32,109 nt of DNA from Methanocella sp. (GTDB lineage: Archaea; Halobacteriota; Methanocellia; Methanocellales; Methanocellaceae). Shown here one piece after another: positions 1-7,532 of the stretch (positions are counted from its first letter, which is position 1; every line of letters begins with the position of its first letter). Location of the stretch: NCBI RefSeq assembly GCF_035506375.1, contig NZ_DATJPM010000065.1:1-32109 (forward strand). The letters run 5' to 3'. The translations under genes were made by a program, and so were the position numbers. The notes beneath the pieces were generated by a model. The model had not been told where the DNA came from. It was given only the letters and a program-made list of their open reading frames with translations, and ran no database searches.

Positions 1-492
1 TTCGCTTTTCTGACGAAGATTGCTTTAACTGAGCCCCTGGAGAATACGAACGAGTATGGTAGTACGATTGCGGAGCAGGCGAAGACTATCGGCGGGGGCC
101 GGCCGCTCCTGCAGCGTTTAGGGGATTTGAAAAAAGGCCGGAGGTCCACCTGGGAACGCCTGAGGCGAAGCTACGTCGAGCCCACGCTTCGGTTCGTAAC
201 GCCCGGGGACATCTCTATGGCTTTGCCGCATCGGGTGGTCACTGATCTTCTGGAGGGCCTGGATATGCTGGACCGGGTGGTGCCTGGTGTGGCTTCGGAT
301 GCCACTTTGTTGTATGCTCCGGAGATCAAGTTCGCGGCCGTTCGCCCCGAGACGAGGGAGCATTTCGAGACGGCGGTGGTCGATGACCTCTACGTTTGTG
401 GTGATGGGGCGGGAGTGACGCGGGGCATCGTGCCTGCCGCTGCTATGGGCATCGAGTGTGCCCGGGGCATCATCGAAAAAATAGAGAAATAA
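1..492 (+). CDS. FAD-dependent dehydrogenase, C-terminal part (5' end outside window)
   Basis: The reading frame is open from the first base and ends at a TAA at 490-492, so this is the C-terminal ~163 residues of a longer protein. The end carries a flavoprotein dinucleotide-fold signature: an acidic stretch VVDDLYVCGDGAG followed by VTRGIVPAAAMGIECARGI. This is how large NAD(P)/FAD-dependent dehydrogenases of the COG2509 type end, where the GDG binds the FAD pyrophosphate. Substrate and electron acceptor cannot be deduced from this fragment. An internal TTG at 127 could be misread as a start, but the coding signal clearly continues upstream. Codon choice is slightly less C-biased than in later genes. 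The family assignment comes from recognised motifs and is good; the exact function is unknown. Confidence 0.8.
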   Translation, partial: FAFLTKIALTEPLENTNEYGSTIAEQAKTIGGGRPLLQRLGDLKKGRRSTWERLRRSYVEPTLRFVTPGDISMALPHRVVTDLLEGLDMLDRVVPGVASDATLLYAPEIKFAAVRPETREHFETAVVDDLYVCGDGAGVTRGIVPAAAMGIECARGIIEKIEK

Positions 493-642
493 GCGTTATA
501 ACATTGAGGCCTGGCCTCACGGCTATTAGATATAGGCCAGTGCTTGGTCCTTTTTATCCTTTGTTCCTTGCTCCGACGGTCCAAATAATACCTTTCATGT
601 TAACGAAGCACAGTAAAAGATTAAAAGATAAAAATAGGCGAC
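493..642. other. Intergenic gap between convergent genes
   Basis: This 150-bp AT-leaning gap separates two genes that point towards each other. It contains T-rich runs near 550-570 and an A-rich run near 613-634 that could end transcripts from either side. I see no strong hairpin, RNA gene or coding sequence. Confidence 0.4.
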
Positions 643-1533
643 TTATTGGACCTTATTGAGCTTTTGTATCCGGTCCATGATGAGGTCGTACTTGGTCAGG
701 TCGACGTACCTGGATATGCCGATCGCGTAGAGCATGTACGAGACGGCGTAGAGCGTTATGGCCAGCGGCTCATAGCGGTAAAAGCCCATCGACGTCGTCA
801 CGGAGAAGTAGATGTGCGAGATCGAAAGGATGATCGACCCGATGGCGATGACGAGCTGCGACTCGAAGACGCTCCGGCCTATCGACGTGAGGATCAGGTT
901 GCCCACCAGGGCCAGGCAGATGATGTCCAGCGCCGGATAGGCGATGGAAATGAACGCCGACGGAGTTAAGCCGCCCTTCAGGATGTCCGTATAGGATGCA
1001 TAGGTCCAGACGATGGCCGCAGTCGCGATGACCGCCAGCACGATGATGATGACGTTCAGCTCGACCTTGAGGCCGGTCGTCTCGGTGACCGCCCGGGTGG
1101 CGCTATAGATGGCCGCGATGGTCGCGAGCGAGCCGATGAGGAAAAAGACGTCCGCCATGGACGGGAATGGGGCACGCACCTGCAGCACAAGGTTATACCA
1201 GGTCCAGATGAACCCCGCGACGCAGAAAGAGAGCGAGGCCATTGAAAACCCGAACATGGCGTCCTGTATGCGCAGGTTCTTCGACTTGATATACCCGAAG
1301 AGCGACGTGGCGAGGAACATGATCGTGCCCACGACGAGCAGGGCGTCGCTGATCGTCACGAGTAAGATCGCCTTCTCCGTCACGATGCCGCCGAATTCCA
1401 CCAGGGCGTAAATGCCGCCCACCAGAAAGATGATCAGGAACGCAAAATAATAACCCAGCGGAGAGGTCTTCTCTGCACTGGTCAAAAATCCCGGCGTATT
1501 GCCGTATCCTATCGTGTTTCTACTATTAGCCAT
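643..1533 (-). CDS. Polytopic membrane protein, stand-alone sensor-like membrane domain
   Basis: A 296-residue protein with about eight hydrophobic helices (roughly residues 26-50, 54-82, 90-116, 125-148, 156-180, 190-217, 223-248, 252-279) and almost no soluble part. Residues 122-132 read PFPSMADVFFL, followed later by an AYPALDIICLALV segment. This pair of motifs resembles the membrane input domain found at the N-terminus of some bacterial diguanylate cyclases and sensor kinases. Here no output domain follows; the protein stops soon after the last helix. A ligand-sensing or partner-binding role is inference only. The ATG at 1533 is preceded by a G-rich ribosome-binding stretch and a TATA box about 45-55 bp upstream. 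It appears to be a single-gene unit. Confidence 0.7.
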   Translation of the reverse strand: MANSRNTIGYGNTPGFLTSAEKTSPLGYYFAFLIIFLVGGIYALVEFGGIVTEKAILLVTISDALLVVGTIMFLATSLFGYIKSKNLRIQDAMFGFSMASLSFCVAGFIWTWYNLVLQVRAPFPSMADVFFLIGSLATIAAIYSATRAVTETTGLKVELNVIIIVLAVIATAAIVWTYASYTDILKGGLTPSAFISIAYPALDIICLALVGNLILTSIGRSVFESQLVIAIGSIILSISHIYFSVTTSMGFYRYEPLAITLYAVSYMLYAIGISRYVDLTKYDLIMDRIQKLNKVQ

Positions 1534-1576
1534 GGATATGCCCCCATATTTAGTTTAATCAAGGGTCTACTCGAAG

Positions 1577-1587
1577 ATATTTAAAGC
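1577..1587 (-). promoter_or_regulatory. TATA box for the membrane-protein gene
   Basis: On the minus strand the sequence reads CTTTAAATATC. It lies about 45-55 bp upstream of the ATG at 1533, which predicts a start site near 1553 and a leader of about 20 nt containing a GGGGG stretch just before the start codon. Confidence 0.55.
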
Positions 1588-1670
1588 TTTACCCTCAACC
1601 CCCGATAGCGAAACTGCGTCCATATAAAAAGCTAATACCACGAAATACACGGTATTTATTTTTGCATAGC

Positions 1671-2333
1671 CTATTGGGTGGCTACGGACCTTCCGGGGCG
1701 CCGGCCCTCCGGGACCTTCTGCACGTCCCGGACGATCTTAACGCGGCCATTACTCACGTCCAGCGCCATGAACGAGCGCAGGTATTCGGCCGCCCTGCCC
1801 CTGCCGTGGATGTAAAGCTCGACCAGGTCCTGGGGCTCGTCGATGTCGCTGGAGGCGTTGAACGAGTCGAAGAACTCAACGGTCAGGCCGTTATCCTCGG
1901 CGATGCGCATGTGGTCTAAAAAGCTAGCCCCATAGTAGTCGACATGGTACTTCCGGGGCTCCTTAATATACTGTACGTTCGTGCCTCCCCCCCTCCCCGG
2001 CGATATTACCACGTCCGCGGGGCTGGCGAGCATGTCCCGAATATTTTTAACTGTGATGAGCGGTATGTCGGCCATGATGATCATGACGGGCTCCGCCTCG
2101 GTGCTCAGAAAGTCGTTCAGGGACGAATTCAGGTCCTTCTCGCTGACCACGACCTCCGCGTCGTACTGGTATGGAGTCGTCGTGAGGAGCACGACCTGCA
2201 GGCCAGCCTCCCGAAGAGCGCCCGTGATATCGTCGAGCATCAGCCGGGCCAGCCTCTCCCGCTCCTCTGCCGTGAGGATCTCGGCCAGCCGGGACTTTGC
2301 GTTTACGGTCTTAAAAGGTACGACTGCCTTCAT
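1671..2333 (-). CDS. cofC: 2-phospho-L-lactate guanylyltransferase CofC
   Basis: This 220-residue cytosolic enzyme belongs to the CofC family. It activates 2-phospho-L-lactate (or phosphoenolpyruvate in some lineages) with GTP, giving the nucleotide-linked precursor that CofD joins to Fo during coenzyme F420 synthesis. The start MKAVVPFKTVNAKSRLA is the nucleotide-binding loop typical of the family (a VPxK...KSRL pattern). The region MIIMADIPLIT, around residues 84-94, matches the DxP metal-binding site of the GT-A-like nucleotidyltransferase fold. Full family length. It lies close to cofG and cofH but on the opposite strand, separated from them by a secreted-protein gene. Its TATA box lies so close that the transcript should be nearly leaderless. 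Confidence 0.93.
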   Translation of the reverse strand: MKAVVPFKTVNAKSRLAEILTAEERERLARLMLDDITGALREAGLQVVLLTTTPYQYDAEVVVSEKDLNSSLNDFLSTEAEPVMIIMADIPLITVKNIRDMLASPADVVISPGRGGGTNVQYIKEPRKYHVDYYGASFLDHMRIAEDNGLTVEFFDSFNASSDIDEPQDLVELYIHGRGRAAEYLRSFMALDVSNGRVKIVRDVQKVPEGRRPGRSVATQ

Positions 2334-2359
2334 CGTATTCTATGAAAAGCGTTGAAATC

Positions 2360-2369
2360 TTAAATACTT
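2360..2369 (-). promoter_or_regulatory. TATA box for cofC
   Basis: On the minus strand the sequence AGTATTTAAGA lies about 30 bp upstream of the cofC ATG (2333). The usual archaeal TATA-to-start spacing puts transcription start within a few bases of the ATG, predicting a leaderless or nearly leaderless mRNA. Confidence 0.5.
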
Positions 2370-2407
2370 TAGCCGGGGGTGCCGGTAAAAAAGCGAGTAG
2401 GGAGTCT

Positions 2408-3475
2408 TTAGAAGAGTGGCAACCCTCCTGAAGATGTGCCTGAAACGGCATGAATAGCCTGGCCGGCCGGCATCCGGACCGGCTGTACTAGCCTGCCCGG
2501 AGTCAGCGGGTTCAGGTCCCAGAACTCGGGCTTTATGTACTGGCCCGGCCGGGTGAAGGCCAGCGCCTCCCTGATGACCTTCGCGTGGTCCGTGCGCTGC
2601 AGCGAGACCCTCGGGCTGGTAACGTTCGTCAGGTCGCTCTCATTCCGGGGCGCCTGGGGTACAGTTAGGGTCTCTTCCGGGGATATCCATGCCGGCCGGG
2701 ACACTTCGCCCTCGAAGGCGATGTCCATGAGGTGCGACAGGTGCGAGTTCCGCCACATCCTTTCCAGGATGCTCATCCGGCTGATCTGCGACGCGTTCAA
2801 GTCCAGGTTAAACCGGTGGATAGATAGCGCAAGGGGGCTGGACTCCATGCCCGTCGTGCCGCCCAGCGCCGCGGCCGTCTCGCCATATGCCCGCCCGGCT
2901 GTCGAGGGGGGCAGCGTAACCCGGGAATTGTTGATATTCTTGTTATCATAGGTCAGATTTGGCGTGAGATCGCCCTCGACGACCATTTCCGGGTATAGCA
3001 GGGAATTGCTCTGGAATCCCGCGGGCGTGACCGGGCTCGGACGGCCGAACTGCCCGACGCCTATCGGGGCGGCGCCTTCGTTGATATACGGGTAATAGGG
3101 CTGGTTGGCCGAATAAAAGCCGGTGCTGGACCTGCTGGCGGACTCCTCCCGAGTCTGGCGTATCGAAGGTAAAGCGATCCCCGTCCCCTGCGATGGCGCA
3201 AAGCAAAGAGTCCCCGGGAAGGCTATGCCCAGGCTCTCCAGGTCCACGGCAGTCGCATCCTGCTGGTGGAAGATGGCCTGTTTAAGCCCCGTTATGATGG
3301 CATCATCCCCGTATGTAACGCCGCCGGATACGAGCTCGTACTTGAGCTCCCCTGCCGCGCCCCACGCTTTATGCGTCGCCGTGGCGAGCAGGAGCAGCGA
3401 TACAAGAATGATAATGCATGCTATAGATCGATGACCCTGATTGATCTCACGCACCCATGGCGGATGTACGAGCAC
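2408..3475 (-). CDS. Secreted protein of unknown function
   Basis: I do not recognise this family. The protein has up to 355 residues. A hydrophobic stretch near residues 17-33 (IACIIILVSLLLLATAT) followed by HKAWGAAG looks like a signal peptide with an AxA-like cleavage site. The mature part has no further membrane helix, is rich in Ser, Pro, Asn and Gly, and has several N-x-S/T sequons. There is only one Cys in the mature part and no catalytic motif I can name. The start is uncertain: the first candidate is GTG at 3475, but a TATA-like sequence near 3489-3497 would place transcription start downstream of it, favouring the in-frame GTG at 3454. The gene separates cofC from the divergently transcribed cofG. 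Function is not inferable. Confidence 0.65.
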   Translation of the reverse strand: MLVHPPWVREINQGHRSIACIIILVSLLLLATATHKAWGAAGELKYELVSGGVTYGDDAIITGLKQAIFHQQDATAVDLESLGIAFPGTLCFAPSQGTGIALPSIRQTREESASRSSTGFYSANQPYYPYINEGAAPIGVGQFGRPSPVTPAGFQSNSLLYPEMVVEGDLTPNLTYDNKNINNSRVTLPPSTAGRAYGETAAALGGTTGMESSPLALSIHRFNLDLNASQISRMSILERMWRNSHLSHLMDIAFEGEVSRPAWISPEETLTVPQAPRNESDLTNVTSPRVSLQRTDHAKVIREALAFTRPGQYIKPEFWDLNPLTPGRLVQPVRMPAGQAIHAVSGTSSGGLPLF

Positions 3476-3532
3476 AGGCTTAAAAAACGTTTATACTACT
3501 TATGCCGGCGTTACCTCCCCGGCGCAGTAAAG

Positions 3533-3544
3533 TATATATTTTAT
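3533..3544 (+). promoter_or_regulatory. TATA box for the cofG-cofH operon
   Basis: The sequence TATATATTTTAT lies about 40-50 bp upstream of the cofG ATG (3582), predicting transcription start near 3565 and a leader of about 17 nt. Confidence 0.6.
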
Positions 3545-3581
3545 CTATGGTCAACCTTGGTTACTTAGACAGGCGTTTCAC

Positions 3582-4562
3582 ATGTCTAAAGACTTCGTCA
3601 CCTACTCGAAGAACGTGTTCATCCCCGTTACCAACATGTGCCGCAACAACTGCGGCTATTGCGGGTTCCGGCGAGACGCCGGCTCAAAGGATGCTTTCAT
3701 CATCCGGCCCGAAGTCGCCCACGATACGCTCAAAAAGGCCGCGGGCCTGGGCTGCCTGGAGGCGCTTTTCACCTATGGCGACGCGCCGTCAGATCCCCTC
3801 TTTTTTAAAGAGCTCGGAAAATACGGCTACATGGATCTCACGGACTACGTCTACGACCTTTGCCTGGATGCCATCGGATTGGGCATGCTGCCCCACACCA
3901 ACGGCGGCGTGCTGCCTTTCGCCGAGCTGGAAAAGCTCAGGGGCGTCAACGCCAGCATGGGCCTCATGCTGGAGACGACCGCGGAACTCCCCGCGCACCG
4001 GCTGAGCCCTCTGAAGAGGCCTTCAGTGCGCCTCGAGTTCATGGAGCGCGCCGGGAAACTAAAGATCCCGTTCACCACGGGCATCCTGGTGGGCATCGGA
4101 GAGACCTGGGACGACCGGCGGGAATCGCTGGAGGCCATCCGAGACCTGCATAAAAAATACGACCATATACAGGAAGTCATCGTCCAGAACTTCGTGCCCA
4201 AGCCGGAGACCCGCATGGGCTCCACGGAACCGCCAGGCGTCGAGGACATGATAAGGGTTTTAAGGATGGCCCGCGAGATACTTCCGGCGGATATTGAGTT
4301 GCAGGCGCCGCCCAACCTGACGTCCCACCTGCCCGAATTTTTAAGGGCCGGCGCGGGCGACATCGGCGGCATCTCGCCCGTCACTGAAGATTACATCAAT
4401 CCGGAGTGCCGATGGCCCACGCTGGATGAGCTCGGCGCCATGGGCCTGAAGCTCCGGGAGCGGCTCCCTCTGTACCCGAAGTACGTGAAAAAGGGCTGGT
4501 ACCCGGAGAGGCTGGAGTCGATCATCAGGAGACACGCGGATGGAGATGGGTATTGTGTTTGA
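3582..4562 (+). CDS. cofG: 7,8-didemethyl-8-hydroxy-5-deazariboflavin synthase subunit CofG
   Basis: This radical SAM enzyme performs the second half of Fo (F420 chromophore) synthesis: it closes the deazaflavin ring from the adduct made by CofH. The radical SAM cluster motif CxxxCxxC is at Cys20, Cys24 and Cys27 in the stretch NMCRNNCGYCGF. The SAM-binding and barrel region follows with TTGILVGIGETWDDR and NFVPKP, both family hallmarks. The length of 326 residues is normal for archaeal CofG. The gene ends inside the cofH start region (23-bp overlap), so translation of the two is probably coupled. The ATG at 3582 lacks a clear ribosome-binding site but fits the predicted short leader. Confidence 0.96.
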   Translation: MSKDFVTYSKNVFIPVTNMCRNNCGYCGFRRDAGSKDAFIIRPEVAHDTLKKAAGLGCLEALFTYGDAPSDPLFFKELGKYGYMDLTDYVYDLCLDAIGLGMLPHTNGGVLPFAELEKLRGVNASMGLMLETTAELPAHRLSPLKRPSVRLEFMERAGKLKIPFTTGILVGIGETWDDRRESLEAIRDLHKKYDHIQEVIVQNFVPKPETRMGSTEPPGVEDMIRVLRMAREILPADIELQAPPNLTSHLPEFLRAGAGDIGGISPVTEDYINPECRWPTLDELGAMGLKLRERLPLYPKYVKKGWYPERLESIIRRHADGDGYCV

Positions 4563-5673
4563 TGATATCTACGAGCGATCGCTGGCAGGCAGGATCACGA
4601 AAAAGGACGCGATGGCCTTATTAAAAGAGGACCCCTTCGAACTGTTCCAGACAGCCGACGCCGTGCGCCGGGAGCTGGTCGGCGACACGGTCTCCTACGT
4701 CGTCAACCGGAATATGAATTTTACGGACATATGCATCGGCACCTGCGCCTTCTGCGCCTTCCGGAACAACGAGAACTACCGGCTCACCAGCGCGCAGCTA
4801 TTAAAAAAAGTGGGCGAGGCGAAGAAGTACGGCGCGACCGAGGTGTGCATCCAGGGCGGCCTGCTTCCCGACATGTACCTGAAGGACTACGTCGCCATGC
4901 TCAGGGCCATTAAAGGCAGGTACGACATAGACATACACGCCTTTTCGCCCATGGAGGTCTTCCACATGAGCGAGATCTCCGGCGTAACCATTTCACATTC
5001 ATTAAAGGAGCTAAAGAAAGCGGGGCTGGGCTCGATGCCCGGGACTGCGGCCGAAATACTCGTGGACTCCGTCCGGAAGAAGATATGCCCGGACAAGCTG
5101 ACGACACGGCAGTGGGTCGACGTGGTCACCAAGGCCCACAAGACCGGCATTCCCACCACCGCCACGATCATGTATGGCCATATCGAGACCTGGAAGGATC
5201 GTCTGGATCACATTTTCATCCAGCGGGACATCCAGCGCGAGACCCACGGGTTCACCGAGTTCGTGCCCCTGACCTTCATGAGCAAGAATAATCCGCTGGG
5301 AGAAATCGTGCTGAAGCAAAAAGGCTCCATGGGCGCCAGCGGCCTGGATGATCTGCGGATGTATGCCCTGGCCCGGCTCATCTTCGGCCCCGACCTCGTG
5401 AACGTGCAGGCGTCCTGGGTCAAGCTAGGCCCCAAGCTGGCCCAGGTGGCGCTCCATTGCGGCGCCAACGACCTCGGCGGAACGCTCATGGAGGAGCGGA
5501 TCTCGAAGACGGCCGGAGCAACTGCGGGCGAGTGCTTGTCGCCCGAGGAGCTGCAGGCCATCATACGGGACGCGGGACGCATTCCAAGACAGCGCACCAC
5601 ACTTTACGGGGATGTGAAGCCGGCCATGAAAATAGCGGCTTCTTCCACCGGGCGAAAATCGGCATACAAGTAA
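4540..5673 (+). CDS. cofH: 5-amino-6-(D-ribitylamino)uracil--L-tyrosine 4-hydroxyphenyl transferase CofH
   Basis: This radical SAM enzyme joins the tyrosine side chain to 5-amino-6-ribitylaminouracil, the first step of Fo synthesis. The cluster cysteines are Cys65, Cys69 and Cys72 in DICIGTCAFCAF. The family motif CIQGGLLPD (Gln105, Gly106, Gly107) and the stretch SMPGTAAEILVD are intact, as are TATIMYGHIETW and the C-terminal GANDLGGTLMEE. At 377 residues it is of normal length. The gene starts inside cofG in another frame (23-bp overlap). A shorter start a few codons downstream is possible, because the conserved part begins near FDDIYERSLAG. I take this copy to be the orthodox CofH of the pair in this window. 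Confidence 0.95.
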   Translation: MEMGIVFDDIYERSLAGRITKKDAMALLKEDPFELFQTADAVRRELVGDTVSYVVNRNMNFTDICIGTCAFCAFRNNENYRLTSAQLLKKVGEAKKYGATEVCIQGGLLPDMYLKDYVAMLRAIKGRYDIDIHAFSPMEVFHMSEISGVTISHSLKELKKAGLGSMPGTAAEILVDSVRKKICPDKLTTRQWVDVVTKAHKTGIPTTATIMYGHIETWKDRLDHIFIQRDIQRETHGFTEFVPLTFMSKNNPLGEIVLKQKGSMGASGLDDLRMYALARLIFGPDLVNVQASWVKLGPKLAQVALHCGANDLGGTLMEERISKTAGATAGECLSPEELQAIIRDAGRIPRQRTTLYGDVKPAMKIAASSTGRKSAYK

Positions 5674-5694
5674 AGGTGTGCAGCTTACGAACAG

Positions 5695-5706
5695 ACATTT
5701 TATTAT
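5695..5706 (+). promoter_or_regulatory. Possible TATA box for the second cofH-like gene
   Basis: An AT-rich run (CATTTTATTATG) in the 72-bp gap between the two cofH-type genes lies 40-50 bp upstream of the ATG at 5746. It would allow separate transcription of the paralogue. Evidence is positional and compositional only. Confidence 0.35.
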
Positions 5707-5745
5707 GAATGAGCCCTATTATATCTGCCATTTACAGGAGTCGCT

Positions 5746-6792
5746 ATGCTGAAAAATATCTATGAGCGCTCACTCGCGGGAGAGATAACGAAAAAAGATG
5801 CCCTCGAGCTTTTAAAAGGCAACCCGTTCGAGCTCTTCGACACGGCCGACGGGCTGCGCAAGGCCATCGTCGGCGACGACATCACCTTCGTCGTTAACCG
5901 GCTCGTCGAGGTCACCGACCGCTGCATGATCGGGTGCGACTTTTGCTCATTCAGGAACAGCATCGGCTTCAGGCTTACCACCGAAGAGATCCTGCAGAGG
6001 GTCGGCGAGGCGAAGGACATCGGCGCCACCGAGCTGTGCCTCATCTCCGGCGTCATGCCCTACATGACCGTGGACTACTACTGCGACCTGTTCAAGGCCA
6101 TTAAGGCGAAATACGACATCATGCTCCACGCCCTGTCGCCGATGGAAGTCTATTACGCGGCCAAGGTATCGAACGTCACCCCGGCAGAGGCGATGGCCGC
6201 CTTCCGAAAGGCCGGCCTTACCACGATGACGGGCGCATCGGCCGAGATACTCGTGGATACAGTCAGGGAGAAAATCTGCCCCCGCAAAGTCTCGACACAG
6301 CAGTGGGTGGACATCATAAAGGATGCGCACCGGCTCGGCATTAAGACCACCTCTACGATCATGTATGGCACACTGGAGACCTGGGAGGACCGCATCGACC
6401 ACATGTTCCTGTTGCGGGACATCCAGCGCGAGACGCACGGCTTTACCGAGTTCATCCCGCTCACGTTCATGCACGAGAACAACCGGCTGAGCGGCCGGTC
6501 CATCGGCGCAAGCGGCATGGACGACCTGCGCCTGCACGCGCTGGCCCGGGTCATCTTCGGCAGGGATATACCCAACATCCAGGTGTCCTGGATCAAGATG
6601 GGCGTCAAGCTGTCGCAGGCTGCCCTCTGCGCCGGGGCCAACGATTTCGGGGGCACCATGATCGAGGATAAGATCTCCGTGGCGGCCGGCTCCGGGCACG
6701 GCGAGTACCTGTCAAAGGGCGACTTTATGAGGCTTATTAAAGCTATCGATCGGATACCACGGGAGCGCACAACTCTATACGAGCGGCTATAA
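5746..6792 (+). CDS. CofH-like radical SAM protein (diverged paralogue of CofH)
   Basis: A 348-residue tandem paralogue of the preceding cofH. The two align along almost their full length (IYERSLAG.ITKKDA, VVNR, DIQRETHGFTEF, GASG.DDLR). The radical SAM cysteines are kept: Cys60, Cys64 and Cys67 in DRCMIGCDFCSF. However, the motif corresponding to CIQGGLLPD in CofH reads CLISGVMPY here, SMPGTAAEIL has become TMTGASAEIL, and a loop of about five residues after the NN motif is missing. These changes lie in substrate-proximal segments, suggesting an altered substrate or a partner role rather than a simple duplicate. An AGGAG ribosome-binding site precedes the ATG at 5746, and an AT-rich element near 5695-5706 could be its own promoter. 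The family is certain; the reaction is not. Confidence 0.85.
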   Translation: MLKNIYERSLAGEITKKDALELLKGNPFELFDTADGLRKAIVGDDITFVVNRLVEVTDRCMIGCDFCSFRNSIGFRLTTEEILQRVGEAKDIGATELCLISGVMPYMTVDYYCDLFKAIKAKYDIMLHALSPMEVYYAAKVSNVTPAEAMAAFRKAGLTTMTGASAEILVDTVREKICPRKVSTQQWVDIIKDAHRLGIKTTSTIMYGTLETWEDRIDHMFLLRDIQRETHGFTEFIPLTFMHENNRLSGRSIGASGMDDLRLHALARVIFGRDIPNIQVSWIKMGVKLSQAALCAGANDFGGTMIEDKISVAAGSGHGEYLSKGDFMRLIKAIDRIPRERTTLYERL

Positions 6793-6822
6793 AAGCTATC
6801 ATTATTATAAGACAGCTTTTAT
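6789..6822 (+). terminator. Possible hairpin terminator after the cofGH cluster
   Basis: A perfect 9-bp inverted repeat, ATAAAAGCT (6789-6797) and AGCTTTTAT (6814-6822), with a 16-nt loop spans the stop codon of the second cofH-like gene. The stem is AT-rich and therefore weak, but its place at the end of the operon suits a termination or mRNA 3'-end role. Confidence 0.35.
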
Positions 6823-7086
6823 TATCTGCCGATCCATTACGAATACAGACTTTTTTACGCACGCACCAACTATATTATATCGAGTCGTTCACAAATGAAA
6901 AATCAATCACTGAAAGGCAAATGTCCAGTTTTTTAAAAAAAAATTTATCGAAAATGTAAATTAAAAAGTGAATAATTACTATAAATTTGGCACTTTTAAG
7001 GTCGCTTTATCCTGGAGACCAAAAGATTTATAAACAATTTTTCGGGATTTTATAATATTATAACTCGATAATGTCAGAGGGATATT
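6823..7086. other. AT-rich intergenic stretch with promoter elements
   Basis: About 265 bp, strikingly AT-rich compared with the GC-rich genes on both sides, including long A and T runs near 6930-6990. It has several TATA-like sequences. I see no coding frame or RNA gene here. Confidence 0.5.
7027..7034 (+). promoter_or_regulatory. TATA box for the small Cys-rich protein gene
   Basis: The sequence TTTATAAA, preceded by a purine-rich BRE-like AAAAGA, lies about 55 bp upstream of the ATG at 7087. It predicts a start site near 7055-7060 and a leader of about 30 nt. Confidence 0.55.
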
Positions 7087-7338
7087 ATGGGTGGCACTGT
7101 TAGTCAAGAGGTATTAACCGGTGAAAAAATAATTGAAACCAGTAATCAGAAGATTAATTATATAACGGCTAATAAGGCAAAGGTATTCTCGAGGAAATGC
7201 GAATGGTGCCCTTACGTTGCGGATATATTCTGCCAGGAAGGCTCCTGTGACGAATGTACTGTCAGGCGTGCATGGCTTACATCTGTAACGGAAGAATTTC
7301 AGCAGTTCGATAAAAAATGGCCGGTATCTAAAAATTAA
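7087..7338 (+). CDS. Small Cys-rich protein, possible metal-binding, unknown function
   Basis: I do not recognise this 83-residue protein. Residues 1-35 are polar with no cysteine. The second half holds five cysteines in the pattern C38-x2-C41-x7-C49-x4-C54-x2-C57, within KCEWCPYVADIFCQEGSCDEC. The two CxxC pairs suggest a zinc or iron-sulfur site. The C-terminal part is Trp- and basic-rich (RRAWLTS, KKWPVSK). It lacks a signal peptide and membrane helix. Codons are AT-rich, unlike the neighbouring genes. A TATA box at a suitable distance and a GAGGGA stretch before the ATG support it as a real gene. It stands alone between the F420 biosynthesis genes and the F420-reducing hydrogenase; any link to these is positional only. 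Confidence 0.6.
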   Translation: MGGTVSQEVLTGEKIIETSNQKINYITANKAKVFSRKCEWCPYVADIFCQEGSCDECTVRRAWLTSVTEEFQQFDKKWPVSKN

Positions 7339-7366
7339 TAATTAACAAAATATACGCCCCATAATA

Positions 7367-7395
7367 GAAGGGAGAGGTACTGCCTTCTCTGGACA
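7367..7395. terminator. Possible hairpin between convergent genes
   Basis: AGAAGG near 7367 and CCTTCT near 7384 form a 6-bp inverted repeat in the gap between the small Cys-rich gene and the convergent frhB gene. A T-rich stretch follows further on. The stem is short, so the call is tentative. Confidence 0.25.
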
Positions 7396-7532
7396 TTCTC
7401 TTTGACCGGCCTTTTGATCCATCGTTATCAAGCGCCCTCTTGCATCCAGCGCATTTTAATTAATATTTCTCTATATCGATTTGATACTTTTAACGTTCCA
7501 GGCTCTCCTAGTCAGAATCGGATAAGAATCAC

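Noticed and set aside
5947..6699. Long minus-strand open frame (250 codons) opposite the second cofH-like gene
   Set aside because: It lies entirely antisense to a well-supported radical SAM gene; its Gly/Ala/His-rich translation is typical of a shadow frame in GC-rich DNA.
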